The notes under the pieces: model-generated
Told to the model about the DNA's origin: nothing
Database searches by the model: none
What the model saw: only the letters and a program-made list of their open reading frames with translations
Position numbers and translations under genes: made by a program
Source of the DNA: Nitrospiraceae bacterium
Lineage (GTDB): Bacteria; Nitrospirota; Thermodesulfovibrionia; Thermodesulfovibrionales; UBA9159
Reading direction: 5' to 3'
Assembly (NCBI GenBank): GCA_003453735.1
Contig: DMNE01000497.1
Coordinates: 1,695 to 18,082, forward strand
Length of the DNA: 16,388 bases
Part shown: positions 6,659-16,249 of the stretch, in pieces
Layout of the letters: every line of letters starts with the position of its first letter
Numbering within the stretch: the stretch's first letter is position 1

Positions 6659-7016
6659 GACGATCATGGCCGTAGATGACTCTGCAAGCGTAAGGATGAT
6701 GGTGAACTTCACGCTGAGCAGATTAGGATTTGAAATAGTGGAAGCGGTGAATGGGAAGGACGCCCTTAAGAAGCTCGACAAGAAACCAGTTCACATGCTG
6801 ATTGCTGACGTGAACATGCCCGAACTCGATGGCATTAGTCTGGTAAGAAAGGTCAGGGAGCATCCCTCGTATCGGTTTATACCAATCATAATACTTACTA
6901 CCGAGTCCCAGAAAGCGAAAAAGCAGGAGGGCAAGGCAGCAGGCGCAACGGGCTGGATTGTGAAGCCGTTCAAGCCTGATCAGTTGATCGCAGTGGTAAA
7001 AAAGGTGCTTGCATGA
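6651..7016 (+). CDS. cheY: CheY-like single-domain response regulator (second copy)
   Basis: A 121-residue receiver with Asp9/Asp10, phosphoacceptor Asp53 in IADVNMPELDG, Thr83/Thr84 and Lys105, and the CheY-style run LTTESQKAKKQEGKAAGATG before WIVKPF. It is a paralogue of the CheY at 5313 but has none of its extra cysteines. ATG at 6651 has GGAGG (6641-6645) 5 nt upstream, starts inside the STAS gene, and its stop overlaps the cheA start (ATGA). The tight coupling to cheA makes this the likely principal CheA partner. Confidence 0.93.
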   Translation: MSKTIMAVDDSASVRMMVNFTLSRLGFEIVEAVNGKDALKKLDKKPVHMLIADVNMPELDGISLVRKVREHPSYRFIPIIILTTESQKAKKQEGKAAGATGWIVKPFKPDQLIAVVKKVLA

Positions 7017-9205
7017 GCGAGGAACCCGAGATAATGAGAGATGAATCTGAGATACTGAGACAAACGTTCAAAGAAGAGGCATCCGACCTTCTTTCAGAGC
7101 TCGAGACGCTGCTCCTAAGGCTCGAAAATGACCCTGAGGACATGGACGCTGTTTCGGGCATCTTCCGGGCGTTTCATACAATCAAGGGTTCGGGGGCAAT
7201 GGCGGGTTTCGATGATCTGTCACACTTTACTCACCAAGTCGAAACGGTTTATGATCTTGTACGCAACAGAAAGATTGCCCCGGATAGGACTCTCATCGAC
7301 CTCACACTCTCGGCCTGTGATCTCATGCAGGAGATGGTCGCATCGCCTAAATCCGTCGATAGGCAGAAAAAGGCCCGAATAGACGAGTTGCTTTCTTCAT
7401 TCAGGGGACTGACGCCCGGCGCGGTCTCTTCTGAACGATTGACGGCACTGTCGAAAGATGGGGAAAGGGGCGTGCTTTTCCCCAGCACAGAGGGAAGACA
7501 GCTAACCTTCAGGATACGCTTCCGCCCCAACCCCCGCATTTTCCTTACCGGGACAAATCCCCTCCACCTTCTGAACGAGCTTCGCGGACTTGGGGAATGT
7601 TGGGTGATCGCCCACACGGATGAAATCCCTGATCTGAACAGCCTGGATCCCGAGGCCTGCTTCACCTACTGGGATGTGATCCTGACTACAAGAAAGGACA
7701 TCAATGCCGTCAAAGACGTGTTCATCTTTGTGGAGGATGAAAGCGAGCTTAAGATCGATGTGATTGACGATGGCTCGATATCGCTGGAAGAGAAGGACTA
7801 CCGGAAACTGGGCGAGATACTTGTCGAAAAGAAGGACCTCGGTGCCGAGGACCTGAGGAGAGTACTGGGCCATCGGAGGCCCCTAGGGGAAGTACTGGTG
7901 GAGGAAGGGCTGGTACCTCACACAAGCGTGCAGGCAGCCCTCGTGGAGCAGGAGCATGTGAGGCAGTTGCGGGAGCGGCGCCTGAGCGAAGAGGTGATCT
8001 CGAACCTCAGGGTTTCCTCTGAGAAGCTTGACAGGTTGATAAATCTGATAGGCGAGCTGGTCACCGCGCAGGCACGCCTCAGCCAAGCCGCTGCCGAGAG
8101 AAATGATCCGGGACTGGTCTTGATCGCAGAGGAGGTGCAGCGTCTCACCGCGGACCTCCGCGACAATACGATGAATATACGGCTGATGCCCATCGGGACC
8201 ACCTTCAGTAAATTCAAGCGGCTTGTCCGTGACCTGTCCGCGAAACTGGGCAAAGAGGTGGAACTGATCACTGAAGGGGGAGAGACGGAGTTGGATAAGA
8301 CTGTGATCGAAAAGCTGCAAGACCCCTTGCTCCATCTCATAAGGAACAGCTTAGACCACGGCATTGAGTTCCCGGAGGTCCGGGAGGCTTCGGGCAAGCC
8401 TCGCAGGGGAACCATCCGTCTCGCAGCGGCGCATTCAGGGGATAAAGTCCTGATAAAGATAGAAGATGACGGAGCTGGACTTGACGGCGAATCAATCCGT
8501 ATGAAAGCATTGGAAAAAAATGTTATTTCGGCAACCGATGAACGCCCTGGCAAAGACCTTTACTCCCTTATCTTCTTATCCGGATTCTCCACTTCGAGCA
8601 CTATCACGAACGTGTCAGGTCGCGGAGTGGGCCTCGATGTCGTCAAGAGAGCTGTCGAATCACTAAGGGGTTCCATAGAAATCAGCAGCACAAAAGGTTC
8701 GGGCACGACTATGACCTTTTCCCTGCCGCTTACGCTTGCCATTATCGAGGGACTTCTTGTGAAGGTTGCGGATGATTTTTTTATACTTCCGCTCTCATCG
8801 GTGGAGGAATGCATAGAGCTGACGCACAAGGATGCAAGAAAGAACCACGGCAGACGTATAGCGAATGTCAGGGGACAGATAGTTCCGTATATCGGCTTGC
8901 GCGACCAATTCATGATAGGGGGGGAGAAGCCGGATATTGAGCAGATTGTGATTGTCAGCCACGACAATCACAGAATCGGTTTTGTCGTAGACAAGGTCAT
9001 GGGCGATCATCAGACAGTGATAAAAAATCTTGGGAAAGTGTTCAAGGACACCGAAGAAATATCGGGCGCTACGATTCTTGGTGACGGCACGCTCGCGTTG
9101 ATCATCAATATTCCGAAATTAGTAAACATTGCAGAAGAAGAGGCGGTGAGCGGCCACTCGGCGCAGCGAAGTTGCGGGGGAAATGGTCCCCTGTGGTTTG
9201 AGTAA
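7013..9205 (+). CDS. cheA: Chemotaxis histidine kinase CheA
   Basis: A 730-residue CheA. P1/HPt domain (about 8-130) with phosphorylated His55 in [18 protein letters not shown]2-like middle domain (about 163-252) starting [17 protein letters not shown] helical stretch (about 264-325) holding two repeats of an LGEILVE type motif, at 266-272 and 291-297. P3 dimerisation (about 328-395), P4 ATPase with N box [15 protein letters not shown]1 DDGAGLDGE and G2 [10 protein letters not shown], and a CheW-like P5 (about 572-705). About 20 residues of low-similarity tail ([16 protein letters not shown]) follow P5. It overlaps the second cheY by 4 bp, and the first mcp starts 26 bp after its stop. It takes receptor signals via CheW and phosphorylates the CheYs and CheB. 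Confidence 0.97.
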   Translation: MSEEPEIMRDESEILRQTFKEEASDLLSELETLLLRLENDPEDMDAVSGIFRAFHTIKGSGAMAGFDDLSHFTHQVETVYDLVRNRKIAPDRTLIDLTLSACDLMQEMVASPKSVDRQKKARIDELLSSFRGLTPGAVSSERLTALSKDGERGVLFPSTEGRQLTFRIRFRPNPRIFLTGTNPLHLLNELRGLGECWVIAHTDEIPDLNSLDPEACFTYWDVILTTRKDINAVKDVFIFVEDESELKIDVIDDGSISLEEKDYRKLGEILVEKKDLGAEDLRRVLGHRRPLGEVLVEEGLVPHTSVQAALVEQEHVRQLRERRLSEEVISNLRVSSEKLDRLINLIGELVTAQARLSQAAAERNDPGLVLIAEEVQRLTADLRDNTMNIRLMPIGTTFSKFKRLVRDLSAKLGKEVELITEGGETELDKTVIEKLQDPLLHLIRNSLDHGIEFPEVREASGKPRRGTIRLAAAHSGDKVLIKIEDDGAGLDGESIRMKALEKNVISATDERPGKDLYSLIFLSGFSTSSTITNVSGRGVGLDVVKRAVESLRGSIEISSTKGSGTTMTFSLPLTLAIIEGLLVKVADDFFILPLSSVEECIELTHKDARKNHGRRIANVRGQIVPYIGLRDQFMIGGEKPDIEQIVIVSHDNHRIGFVVDKVMGDHQTVIKNLGKVFKDTEEISGATILGDGTLALIINIPKLVNIAEEEAVSGHSAQRSCGGNGPLWFE

Positions 9206-9231
9206 GGCTATTATTTGGGCAAGGAGGAGAT

Positions 9232-10944
9232 ATGATAAGAAATATGAAAATAGGCAAGCGGTTGGCACTGGGATTCATGACGGTTCTTGTGCTCATGGCC
9301 ATTATGATTGTAGTGTCTTTAAAGAATATGGCGAGCATACAGGAACACCTTGACCGGATAGTGAAGGTAAATAACGTCAGAGCCGAATTTGCCAACACCA
9401 TGGCGGCAAATGTGAGAGAAATATCCATTAACTTGCGTAATGCTATTTTGGAGAAGAACGCCGCGAAAAAGCAGGAAATGAAGAGCAGGATCGAGGAAGA
9501 GCTAAAGAAATACGAAGAAGAGTTCAAGAAAGTGGAAGAACTGACGAACAAAACCGATACTGAAGGCCTGAGCTTACTTGTCCGAGTAAAGGAAACCCAG
9601 GATGTCTCCAGAAAGCTGGACGATAAGGTAATCGAGCTTGAGATGGACGGCAAAGACAGAGAGGCAGTCAATCTGCTGAACAGAGAGGCGAGGCCGACGA
9701 TGCGCAGGTGGCTCGATAACCTCGACGAGATAGTGAGACACCAGCATGAACGGAGTGAGATGCGTTACGATGAGTCTGTGAAGGCATACAACAGCGCGAA
9801 AATAGCTGTTTTCACTTTGTGCGGAATTGCGATAGCTCTGACCGTGATAATCGCAATCTTCCTCACTCGGAGCATAGTCAAGCCTTTAAGCGAATCTGTT
9901 GTAATATCGAACAAACTGTCCGAAGGAAACCTGACAATGAGTATTGAGGTGAAAAGCAAGGATGAGACGGGACAGCTGCTTGGCGCCATGAAAAGCATGG
10001 TCGAAAAACTGAAGGAGATTGTGGCAGATGTAAAAACTGCCTCGGAAAACGTGGCCTCAGGAAGTCAGCAGTTAAGTTCAAGCTCGCAGGAGATGTCACA
10101 GGGCGCATCAGAGCAAGCGAGTTCTGCGGAAGAAGCGTCGTCCTCAATGGAAGAAATAGTCTCCAACATCCGCCAAAATGCGGATAATGCCCAGCAGACC
10201 GAGAAGATTGCGAGCAAATCCGCGAGCGATGCCGGCGAAAGCGGCAAAGCCGTAGCGGGGACCGTCACGGCCATGAAGGAGATCGCAGGCAAAATATCGA
10301 TCATTGAGGAAATAGCGAGGCAGACGAACCTCCTGGCACTTAACGCGGCTATTGAGGCAGCGCGTGCGGGAGAACACGGCAAAGGTTTTGCCGTGGTGGC
10401 ATCAGAGGTACGCAAGCTTGCTGAAAGAAGCCAGACTGCTGCAGCCGAGATCAGCAAGCTCTCGGCTTCGAGTGTCCAGATAGCAGAGATGGCCGGTCTC
10501 ATGCTCGGGAAACTCGTGCCTGATATCCAGAAGACCGCTGAACTGGTGCAGGAGATCACGGCGGCAAGTTCAGAGCAGAACACCGGCGCAGAGCAGATCA
10601 ACAGGGCGATCCAGCAGCTTGATCAAGTGGTGCAACAGAACGCAGGAGCCGCAGAGGAGATGTCCTCCACCGCAGAGGAACTGGCATCTCAGGCAGAGCA
10701 TCTCCAGAGCATTGTCGAGTTCTTCAAGGTCAGCGACAACGGAGGCCCAAGGAAAACCACGGCAGCCCCGGCCGTCCCAAAGGTCTTCCATAAGACAGAT
10801 GTCGCGCATCTGGCCTTTGGAGGAGGTAAAACGCAGAGGACTTTAACGCCCAACCCGGAGACTCCTGTCAGGCGCACCGGCGTTGCATTTGAAATGGGTA
10901 ATGGGGGCAAGGATGCCGAAGACGATGAATTCGAGAAATTTTGA
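9232..10944 (+). CDS. Methyl-accepting chemotaxis protein, transmembrane (MCP 1)
   Basis: A 570-residue receptor. TM1 (about 11-30) follows a short basic N-terminus; a mostly helical, charged sensor region of about 155 residues (31-188) suggests a four-helix-bundle ligand domain outside the membrane; TM2 (about 190-211) leads into HAMP (about 212-265). The signalling domain has the hairpin tip [20 protein letters not shown] (361-380) and glutamate-rich methylation-type sites (for example SSAEEASS, 297-304). A Pro/Gly-rich linker (about 502-560) ends in the pentapeptide EFEKF, which fits the aromatic-x-x-aromatic CheR/CheB tether consensus. AAGGAGG (9221-9227) precedes ATG 9232. The last two thirds are duplicated in the next mcp. 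Confidence 0.96.
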   Translation: MIRNMKIGKRLALGFMTVLVLMAIMIVVSLKNMASIQEHLDRIVKVNNVRAEFANTMAANVREISINLRNAILEKNAAKKQEMKSRIEEELKKYEEEFKKVEELTNKTDTEGLSLLVRVKETQDVSRKLDDKVIELEMDGKDREAVNLLNREARPTMRRWLDNLDEIVRHQHERSEMRYDESVKAYNSAKIAVFTLCGIAIALTVIIAIFLTRSIVKPLSESVVISNKLSEGNLTMSIEVKSKDETGQLLGAMKSMVEKLKEIVADVKTASENVASGSQQLSSSSQEMSQGASEQASSAEEASSSMEEIVSNIRQNADNAQQTEKIASKSASDAGESGKAVAGTVTAMKEIAGKISIIEEIARQTNLLALNAAIEAARAGEHGKGFAVVASEVRKLAERSQTAAAEISKLSASSVQIAEMAGLMLGKLVPDIQKTAELVQEITAASSEQNTGAEQINRAIQQLDQVVQQNAGAAEEMSSTAEELASQAEHLQSIVEFFKVSDNGGPRKTTAAPAVPKVFHKTDVAHLAFGGGKTQRTLTPNPETPVRRTGVAFEMGNGGKDAEDDEFEKF

Positions 10945-11045
10945 AGGGGGATTATATGAGTGTGACTGAAATAGCAGAAACAATGCAATATCTGACGTTC
11001 AAGCTTGAGGATGAGGTCTTTGCGACGGATATATCGAAAGTCCGG
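10003..11045 (+). repeat. Duplicated mcp-cheW block, left copy
   Basis: From the end of the HAMP codons of MCP 1 through its stop and the first 30 codons of the truncated cheW, this segment aligns without indels to 11690-12732 at a constant offset of 1687 bp. The start is approximate, since identity falls gradually toward the HAMP region. The shared leader AAGGGGGATTATATGAG before both cheW starts is identical. Confidence 0.85.
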
Positions 11046-11129
11046 ACAGCACCATTTGAGCCAAAATCATTCCCTAGGGAACATTGTTTCCGACAAGCGA
11101 AAGGAGGATCAAAATGTTTAGATTTCTGA
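10956..11129 (+). pseudogene. Truncated cheW (first 30 codons retained)
   Basis: ATG 10956 follows the stop of MCP 1 by 11 bp, with AAGGGGG as RBS. Its first 30 codons (through ISKVR) match the intact cheW at 12643 with 10 differences in 90 bases by my count, most at third positions. After base 11045 similarity ends abruptly; the frame continues with 27 unrelated residues to a TAG at 11127-11129, already inside the next mcp. CheW proteins are about 150-170 residues, so nearly the whole fold, including the NLRG region, is missing and the product should not work as an adaptor. It is the scar of the mcp-cheW duplication. The short peptide could still be translated, since RBS and start are intact. 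Confidence 0.85.
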
Positions 11130-12631
11130 AAAAGGATGTCGTTGGACAAAATGCAATATTGAAAGAAACGATAAACGAACTGGAACGGCAGCATTCTTCT
11201 ATTGCTGCTGCGATGGTCGTGGTTGACAAGGATCTGGTGGTCACTTGGGCCAATGATGCGGCTCTGAACTTCATGGGATACAGCCGTGAAGAGGTTGTAG
11301 GCAAGATGACCTGTGCACAATTTCAGAAGACGCTTCTCTGCGGCACAGCCAATTGCACGCTCAAGAACTGCATGCGCACTGGTGAGGTAATTCACGGCGA
11401 GACCATCGCAGAGACAAGGACCGGAAAGAAGGTCCCCATCAAGGCCGCGTGCTCCCCACTCATGGACAACGCAGGGAAAACGTGTGGAGGCATGGAGGTC
11501 ATCATCGACATATCCGAGGTCAAGCGGTTACAGAACGAAGCAAACGAGCAGAAGGAATATCTCGAAAAACAGGTAAAGATGCTGGTCGAAAACCTCGAAA
11601 GCTTAAGAGATGGCGATCTCAGCCTGAATTTGAAGGCTGAACGCGACGACGAGATCGGGCAGGTGGTAAATGCCATTAATAAAACGGTCACGAACCTAAA
11701 AGATATCGTAGTGGACGTCAAGACCGCTGCCGACAACGTCGCCTCCGGAAGCCAGCAACTCAGTGCGGGATCCGAAGAGATGTCTCAGGGCGCCTCGGAA
11801 CAGGCAAGTTCTGTCGAAGAGGTCTCTTCCTCAATGGAGGAGATGGTCTCCAACATCCGCCAAAATGCGGAAAACGCTCAGCAGACCGAAAAGATCGCCC
11901 TCAAAGCAGCCCATGACGCGCAGGAAAGCGGCAAGGCGGTGACCGGGACAGTGACCGCGATGAAGGACATCGCAGCTAGGATATCGATCATAGAGGAGAT
12001 TGCGAGGCAGACTAATCTCCTCGCCCTGAATGCCGCGATCGAGGCCGCCCGCGCAGGCGAACATGGTAGGGGCTTTGCGGTCGTCGCCGCCGAAGTGAGA
12101 AAGCTAGCCGAGAGGAGTCAAGCAGCTGCGGCAGAGATCAGCAAACTTTCCGCTTCAAGTGTGCAGGTAGCGGAGATGGCGGGCCAGATGCTTGACAAAC
12201 TGGTGCCTGATATTCGGAAGACGGCGGAACTCGTCCAAGAAATCAATGCGGCGAGTTCTGAACAAAACAGCGGCGCCGAACAGATCAACAAGGCGGTTCA
12301 GCAGCTCGACCAGGTGGTTCAGCAGAACGCAGGAGCTGCAGAGGAAATGTCTTCCACCGCAGAGGAACTGGCCTCCCAGGCAGAGCATCTGCAGGGTACC
12401 ATGGCATTCTTCAATGTCAATACTAACGATGGATCAAAGAAAAGCATGGCCGTCCGGACCATCCCAAAGGTCTTTCCTAGGACGGATGGCGGGCATGTGG
12501 CGTCCGGAGGAGGTAAAACGCAGAGGACTTTAACTCCCAAACCGGGAATCCCTGTCAGGCGCACTGGTGTCGCGTTAGAAATGGGTAATGGAGGCAAGGA
12601 CGCCGAAGACGAGGAATTCGAGAAATTCTAA
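11114..12631 (+). CDS. Soluble PAS-domain methyl-accepting chemotaxis protein (MCP 2)
   Basis: A 505-residue receptor with no membrane segment. A short N-terminal helix ([10 protein letters not shown]) is followed by a PAS domain (about 22-138; [27 protein letters not shown]), a HAMP-like helical linker (about 150-200) and a signalling domain with tip [20 protein letters not shown] (296-315). The PAS has a cysteine-rich loop with Cys67, Cys76, Cys81 and Cys86, plus Cys113 and Cys124, which may hold a metal, Fe-S cluster or redox switch. From about residue 195 on it is a near copy of MCP 1, including the proline/glycine linker and terminal EFEKF. ATG 11114 is chosen over an upstream in-frame ATG at 11084 because AAGGAGG (11101-11107) is 6 nt before it. 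It likely reads a cytosolic signal. Confidence 0.93.
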   Translation: MFRFLKKDVVGQNAILKETINELERQHSSIAAAMVVVDKDLVVTWANDAALNFMGYSREEVVGKMTCAQFQKTLLCGTANCTLKNCMRTGEVIHGETIAETRTGKKVPIKAACSPLMDNAGKTCGGMEVIIDISEVKRLQNEANEQKEYLEKQVKMLVENLESLRDGDLSLNLKAERDDEIGQVVNAINKTVTNLKDIVVDVKTAADNVASGSQQLSAGSEEMSQGASEQASSVEEVSSSMEEMVSNIRQNAENAQQTEKIALKAAHDAQESGKAVTGTVTAMKDIAARISIIEEIARQTNLLALNAAIEAARAGEHGRGFAVVAAEVRKLAERSQAAAAEISKLSASSVQVAEMAGQMLDKLVPDIRKTAELVQEINAASSEQNSGAEQINKAVQQLDQVVQQNAGAAEEMSSTAEELASQAEHLQGTMAFFNVNTNDGSKKSMAVRTIPKVFPRTDGGHVASGGGKTQRTLTPKPGIPVRRTGVALEMGNGGKDAEDEEFEKF

Positions 12632-12732
12632 AGGGGGATTATATGAGCGTGACTGGAATCGAAGAAACAACGCAATATCTGACGTTCAAGCTTGATGACG
12701 AGGTCTTCGCGACGGACATATCGAAGGTCCGG
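11690..12732 (+). repeat. Duplicated mcp-cheW block, right copy
   Basis: Partner of 10003-11045 at an offset of 1687 bp. It covers the signalling domain and tail of MCP 2, the 11-bp spacer and the first 30 codons of the intact cheW. Beyond 12732 the intact cheW continues while the left copy diverges. Confidence 0.85.
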
Positions 12733-13161
12733 GAGGTCTTGGACTTCACGACCATCACGAAGGTGCCTCGAACTCCTGAGTTCATGCGAGGGGTGATCAA
12801 CCTGCGTGGCAGTGTGGTGCCAGTGGTTGACCTGCGGCTTAAGTTCGGGATGTCGAAGACCGAAAAGACCGTGAATACCTGCATTATCATCGTAGAGGTG
12901 ACCGTAGACGGAGAGAAGATCATTCTCGGTACGCTGGCGGACTCGGTGCAGGAGGTGCTCGACATTGAGGCCGACCACATCGAGCCCGCGCCGAAGATCG
13001 GGACGCGGCTGAAGACCGAATTCATCAAGGGCATGGGCAAAAGAGACGTGCACTTCATCATCATCCTTGACATTGACAAAATCTTCTCCACCGATGAGCT
13101 CACCCTTGGTCAGGATGTTGGTGAAGGCTCAGTGGGGGAAGAGGCGATCAGGAGATCCTAA
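12643..13161 (+). CDS. cheW: Chemotaxis coupling protein CheW
   Basis: A 172-residue CheW that links receptors to CheA. The two-lobed beta fold is evident: QYLTFKLDDEVFATDISKVR (11-30), VPRTPEFMRGVINLRGSVVP (41-60) with the conserved NLRG and DLR, then LGTLADSVQEVLDI and ILDIDKIFS. The C-terminal 20 residues or so are polar and unconserved in appearance. It starts 11 bp after MCP 2 with the RBS AAGGGGG and is the only complete cheW in the window, so it presumably serves both MCPs and CheA. Confidence 0.97.
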   Translation: MSVTGIEETTQYLTFKLDDEVFATDISKVREVLDFTTITKVPRTPEFMRGVINLRGSVVPVVDLRLKFGMSKTEKTVNTCIIIVEVTVDGEKIILGTLADSVQEVLDIEADHIEPAPKIGTRLKTEFIKGMGKRDVHFIIILDIDKIFSTDELTLGQDVGEGSVGEEAIRRS

Positions 13162-13252
13162 CTCCCCCTAATGATATTCACCGGCAGGATTTGTGCCTTG
13201 CAAAAGCCGTTCAGCGGATAGAACAGTTATGAGCATATCGGGGGAAACACTG

Positions 13253-14125
13253 ATGGACAACAATGAAAGCCATAGGACCGCGGTCATATCGGCATCGCTT
13301 TCGGACAGGGATTTCCTTCGCCTGAGCAGACTTATCTACTCGGAATGCGCCATCAAAATGCCCTTTCAGAAAAAGATCATGCTGGAGGCGAGACTGAGGA
13401 AAAGGCTGAGGGAGCTGGGGATGTACTCGTTTCGTGAATACTGCGATTACCTGTTCAGCGAAGAAGGCATGGGGTATGAACTGACACCGATGATCGATGT
13501 GGTGACTACGAACAAGACCGATTTTTTCAGGGAGCCGAGACATTTCGATTTCCTTGCAAGAACCGCCCTCCCCGAACTTATGAAGGTTCATGGTGCAGGT
13601 ACCAACAGGCAGATCTCAGTGTGGTCCGCAGGGTGTTCTACGGGTGAGGAACCATATACCATCGCCATGGTATTAAATGAGTTCAGGATAAAACACCCAG
13701 CCTTCCATTTCTTCATCCTTGCAACTGACATTTCGACAAAGGTGCTGGACAGAGCGATACGGGGCATTTATAAGGAGGAAAGGGCAGAGACCATACAGAG
13801 GGCGTTGAAGGAGAAGTACTTTATCAGAAGCAGAGACAGGGAGAGAGGACTGGTCAGGATCGTGCCTGAGCTGAGGTCCCAGGTCCGGTTCCGCAGACTG
13901 AACTTCATGGATGAAGATTTCGGGATTAGGGAGCCCATGGACATCATCTTCTGCCGGAACGTCATCATCTATTTCGACAGGCCGACACAGGAGAAACTGA
14001 TCAACCGGCTGTGCAGACATTTGATACCGGGGGGATATCTCTTCATGGGACATTCCGAGACTCTGAGCGGGCTGAACGTGCCCCTTGTGTCCGCAGGTCC
14101 CATGGTCTACCGGAAACCGTTATGA
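13253..14125 (+). CDS. cheR: Chemotaxis protein methyltransferase CheR
   Basis: A 290-residue CheR that methylates receptor glutamates using S-adenosylmethionine. The N-terminal helical domain (about 17-75) has the basic run KKIMLEARLRKRLRELG; the catalytic domain has TNKTDFFREPRHFDFL, the SAM motif VWSAGCSTGEEPYTIAMVL (123-141), LATDIS, and DIIFCRNVIIYFD with GGYLFMGHSE near the end. The start is uncertain: ATG 13253 is chosen (GGGGG at about 13238-13242 as weak RBS), but in-frame ATG 13229 or GTG 13193 are possible and would add 8 or 20 residues. The stop overlaps cheD by 4 bp. The MCP C-terminal EFEKF pentapeptides are candidate docking sites for it. Confidence 0.95.
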   Translation: MDNNESHRTAVISASLSDRDFLRLSRLIYSECAIKMPFQKKIMLEARLRKRLRELGMYSFREYCDYLFSEEGMGYELTPMIDVVTTNKTDFFREPRHFDFLARTALPELMKVHGAGTNRQISVWSAGCSTGEEPYTIAMVLNEFRIKHPAFHFFILATDISTKVLDRAIRGIYKEERAETIQRALKEKYFIRSRDRERGLVRIVPELRSQVRFRRLNFMDEDFGIREPMDIIFCRNVIIYFDRPTQEKLINRLCRHLIPGGYLFMGHSETLSGLNVPLVSAGPMVYRKPL

Positions 14126-14634
14126 ATCCGCTCAAGGACTCTTATCTGGCCTCCGTCTATCTCTATCCCGGGGAAGTCAGCATCTGTGAGGAGCCGACAC
14201 GGGTAATAACGGTTCTCGGCTCCTGCGTTTCCGTAACGATGTTCAATCCCGGATCGAAGATCGGTGCCATCTGTCACGGAACATTGCCCCGGTGCAGGGC
14301 TAGGAACGAATGCCATAGCACCTGTATCGAAGCATTCAAATTCATAGATTGCGCTTTGCACTATATGCTGGGAAGGTTTAGGCAATACGGCATCGCAAAC
14401 AATGAAATAGAAATAAAAATATTCGGCGGCGCTGACACCTTGAGGTCAAAGAGCAGCAATAGTATAGGAAGCCAGAATATCCAGACCACTCTTGATATCA
14501 TGGACGAGAACAATCTCAGGGTCATTGCGGCTGACGTGGGGGATTCCTTCGGCCGCAAGCTGGTTTTTTTCTCTCATACGGGAGAAGTCTACCTGAAGCG
14601 CCTGAAGAACGACAACTGCGGGAAGAGGCGGTGA
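14122..14634 (+). CDS. cheD: Chemoreceptor glutamine deamidase CheD
   Basis: A 170-residue CheD, the enzyme that deamidates receptor glutamines. The catalytic region is present: [13 protein letters not shown] with Cys35 and the ICHGTLP segment with His52. Further family features are KIFGGAD and [17 protein letters not shown]. It overlaps cheR by 4 bp (ATGA at 14122) and cheB by 4 bp (GTGA), so R-D-B are translationally coupled. No cheC is in the window, so the CheC-CheD interplay known from Bacillus cannot be inferred here. Confidence 0.95.
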   Translation: MNPLKDSYLASVYLYPGEVSICEEPTRVITVLGSCVSVTMFNPGSKIGAICHGTLPRCRARNECHSTCIEAFKFIDCALHYMLGRFRQYGIANNEIEIKIFGGADTLRSKSSNSIGSQNIQTTLDIMDENNLRVIAADVGDSFGRKLVFFSHTGEVYLKRLKNDNCGKRR

Positions 14635-15725
14635 AAAAAAAGATCAAGGTTCTTGTAGTTGATGATTCGGCGGTGGTCCGTCAGACCCTCTCGGAGATCC
14701 TCTCCTCCAATCCCGAGATAGAGGTCATTGGGACGGCTGCCGACCCTTTTATCGCTGCCGCAAAGATGCGTCTTGATGCGCCTGATGTGATCACCCTTGA
14801 TATTGAAATGCCCAGGATGGACGGCATTACCTTTCTCCATAAGATCATGACCCAGCATCCCATTCCTGTCGTAGTCTGTTCGAGCCTGACGGTGGAGGGC
14901 GCCGAGACCACGCTGAGGGCTCTTGAATACGGGGCGGTAGAAATTATCTCGAAACCCAGGCTGGGAACTAAACAGTTTCTCAACGAATCGAAGATCCGGA
15001 TCTGTGATGCGGTGAAGTCTGCAGCTGTAGCAAGGATTAAGCCTATCCCCTTAAGGCCGTATACGATACCCCCGAAGCTTACCGCCGATGCCGTGATTGC
15101 GAAGCCCCCTGTAAATGCCATGATCCAGACAACCGAAAAAGTGGTGGTGGTAGGCGCTTCTACCGGCGGCACGGAGGCTCTCAGGGTCTTTCTTGAGGCC
15201 ATGCCGCCTGATGCCCCTGGCATTGTGATCGTCCAACATATGCCGGAGAATTTTACTGCCGCGTTCGCCAAACGTCTCGACAACCTCTGCCGTGTCTTCG
15301 TGAAGGAAGCGGAAAATAACGACACCGTGATCAGGGGGAAGGCGCTGATCGCCCCCGGCAACCGCCACACGCTGCTCAAGCGCAGCGGTACCCGATATTA
15401 TGTTGAGGTAAAGGAGGGACCCCTGGTTTGCCGCCATCGACCTTCAGTGGATGTTCTCTTCCGTTCCGCTGCGCGCTATGCAGGCGAAAATACCGTGGGT
15501 GTTATCATGACCGGAATGGGGGATGATGGTGCGAAGGGAATGATCGAGATGAAGAATGCAGGAGCATATACCATAGCCCAGGACGAGGCGACCTCTGTTG
15601 TATTCGGCATGCCGAATGAGGCGATAAAGGTGGGAGGAGTCGCCAAGATTCTCTCCCTCGAGGGGATTGCCGGGGAAGTAATGAGAATGACGATGGGCTA
15701 CGCCAAAACCACAACTAAAGTTTAG
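14631..15725 (+). CDS. cheB: Protein-glutamate methylesterase/deamidase CheB
   Basis: A 364-residue CheB. The N-terminal receiver (5-125) has Asp11/Asp12, phosphoacceptor Asp57 ([13 protein letters not shown]) and Lys108; a linker rich in Pro and Ala (about 135-168) leads to the methylesterase domain (about 170-356) with catalytic Ser177 ([12 protein letters not shown]), His203 (VQHMPENFT) and Asp299 ([12 protein letters not shown]). It removes methyl groups from receptors when phosphorylated by CheA. The start is GTG 14631, overlapping the cheD stop; no upstream in-frame alternative fits as well. A hemerythrin-domain gene follows 8 bp after the stop. Confidence 0.97.
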   Translation: MKKKIKVLVVDDSAVVRQTLSEILSSNPEIEVIGTAADPFIAAAKMRLDAPDVITLDIEMPRMDGITFLHKIMTQHPIPVVVCSSLTVEGAETTLRALEYGAVEIISKPRLGTKQFLNESKIRICDAVKSAAVARIKPIPLRPYTIPPKLTADAVIAKPPVNAMIQTTEKVVVVGASTGGTEALRVFLEAMPPDAPGIVIVQHMPENFTAAFAKRLDNLCRVFVKEAENNDTVIRGKALIAPGNRHTLLKRSGTRYYVEVKEGPLVCRHRPSVDVLFRSAARYAGENTVGVIMTGMGDDGAKGMIEMKNAGAYTIAQDEATSVVFGMPNEAIKVGGVAKILSLEGIAGEVMRMTMGYAKTTTKV

Positions 15726-15733
15726 ATTCTTTA

Positions 15734-16249
15734 ATGGTAGAACACAGGGTCATTGAACGCATGCTTGTACTCCTTGATCATGAGCACGCTAAAATAATCA
15801 AAGACGGAAAGGTTGACGGTCCGTTTATTGACGTTGCGATAGACTTTTTTGCTACCTACGTAAATAGATTCCACCACGGAAAGGAAGAAAAGATCCTTTT
15901 TAGAGAGCAGAAAGAAAAACCCCTTTCAACCGAGCACAAACAAATCATGGACGATCTAAAAGAGCACGTCTTTACACAAAATGCTGTGGAGAAGTTAAGG
16001 AATGCGCAAGAACGTCTCGGTACTGAAAAAGGTGCATTGGACGACGTTACAAAATCCATAGAAACCCTACTCAAGTGGTATCCTACACATATTGAAAAGG
16101 AGGACAAGCGCTTCTTCTTTCCAGCGATGGAATATCTGAGCTTACAAGAACAGGACGCGATGTTGGAAGAGTTCTGGGAATTCGACGGCATTTTTGTTCA
16201 CGAAATGTACATGGGAAAAATGAGGGAACTGGAAGGCAAAGAAAAATAA
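15734..16249 (+). CDS. Hemerythrin-like (HHE) domain protein
   Basis: A 171-residue all-helical protein matching the hemerythrin HHE cation-binding family. Expected di-iron ligands are visible: His4 (MVEHRVIERM), His48-x3-Glu52 (FHHGKEEKILF), His68 (STEHKQIM), and His119-x3-Glu123 (YPTHIEKEDKRFFFP). Such proteins bind oxygen or NO, or sense iron and redox state. ATG 15734 is the only start: an in-frame TAA lies at 15716-15718, and no clear Shine-Dalgarno precedes it. It begins 8 bp after cheB, so it is probably the last gene of the operon. Its base composition looks more AT-rich than cheB. A link between oxygen sensing and this Che system is inference. Confidence 0.85.
   Translation: MVEHRVIERMLVLLDHEHAKIIKDGKVDGPFIDVAIDFFATYVNRFHHGKEEKILFREQKEKPLSTEHKQIMDDLKEHVFTQNAVEKLRNAQERLGTEKGALDDVTKSIETLLKWYPTHIEKEDKRFFFPAMEYLSLQEQDAMLEEFWEFDGIFVHEMYMGKMRELEGKEK

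Noticed and set aside
7918..8553. 211-codon open frame on the - strand inside cheA
   Set aside because: Ser/Arg/Leu-rich antisense shadow of a well-supported cheA coding sequence.
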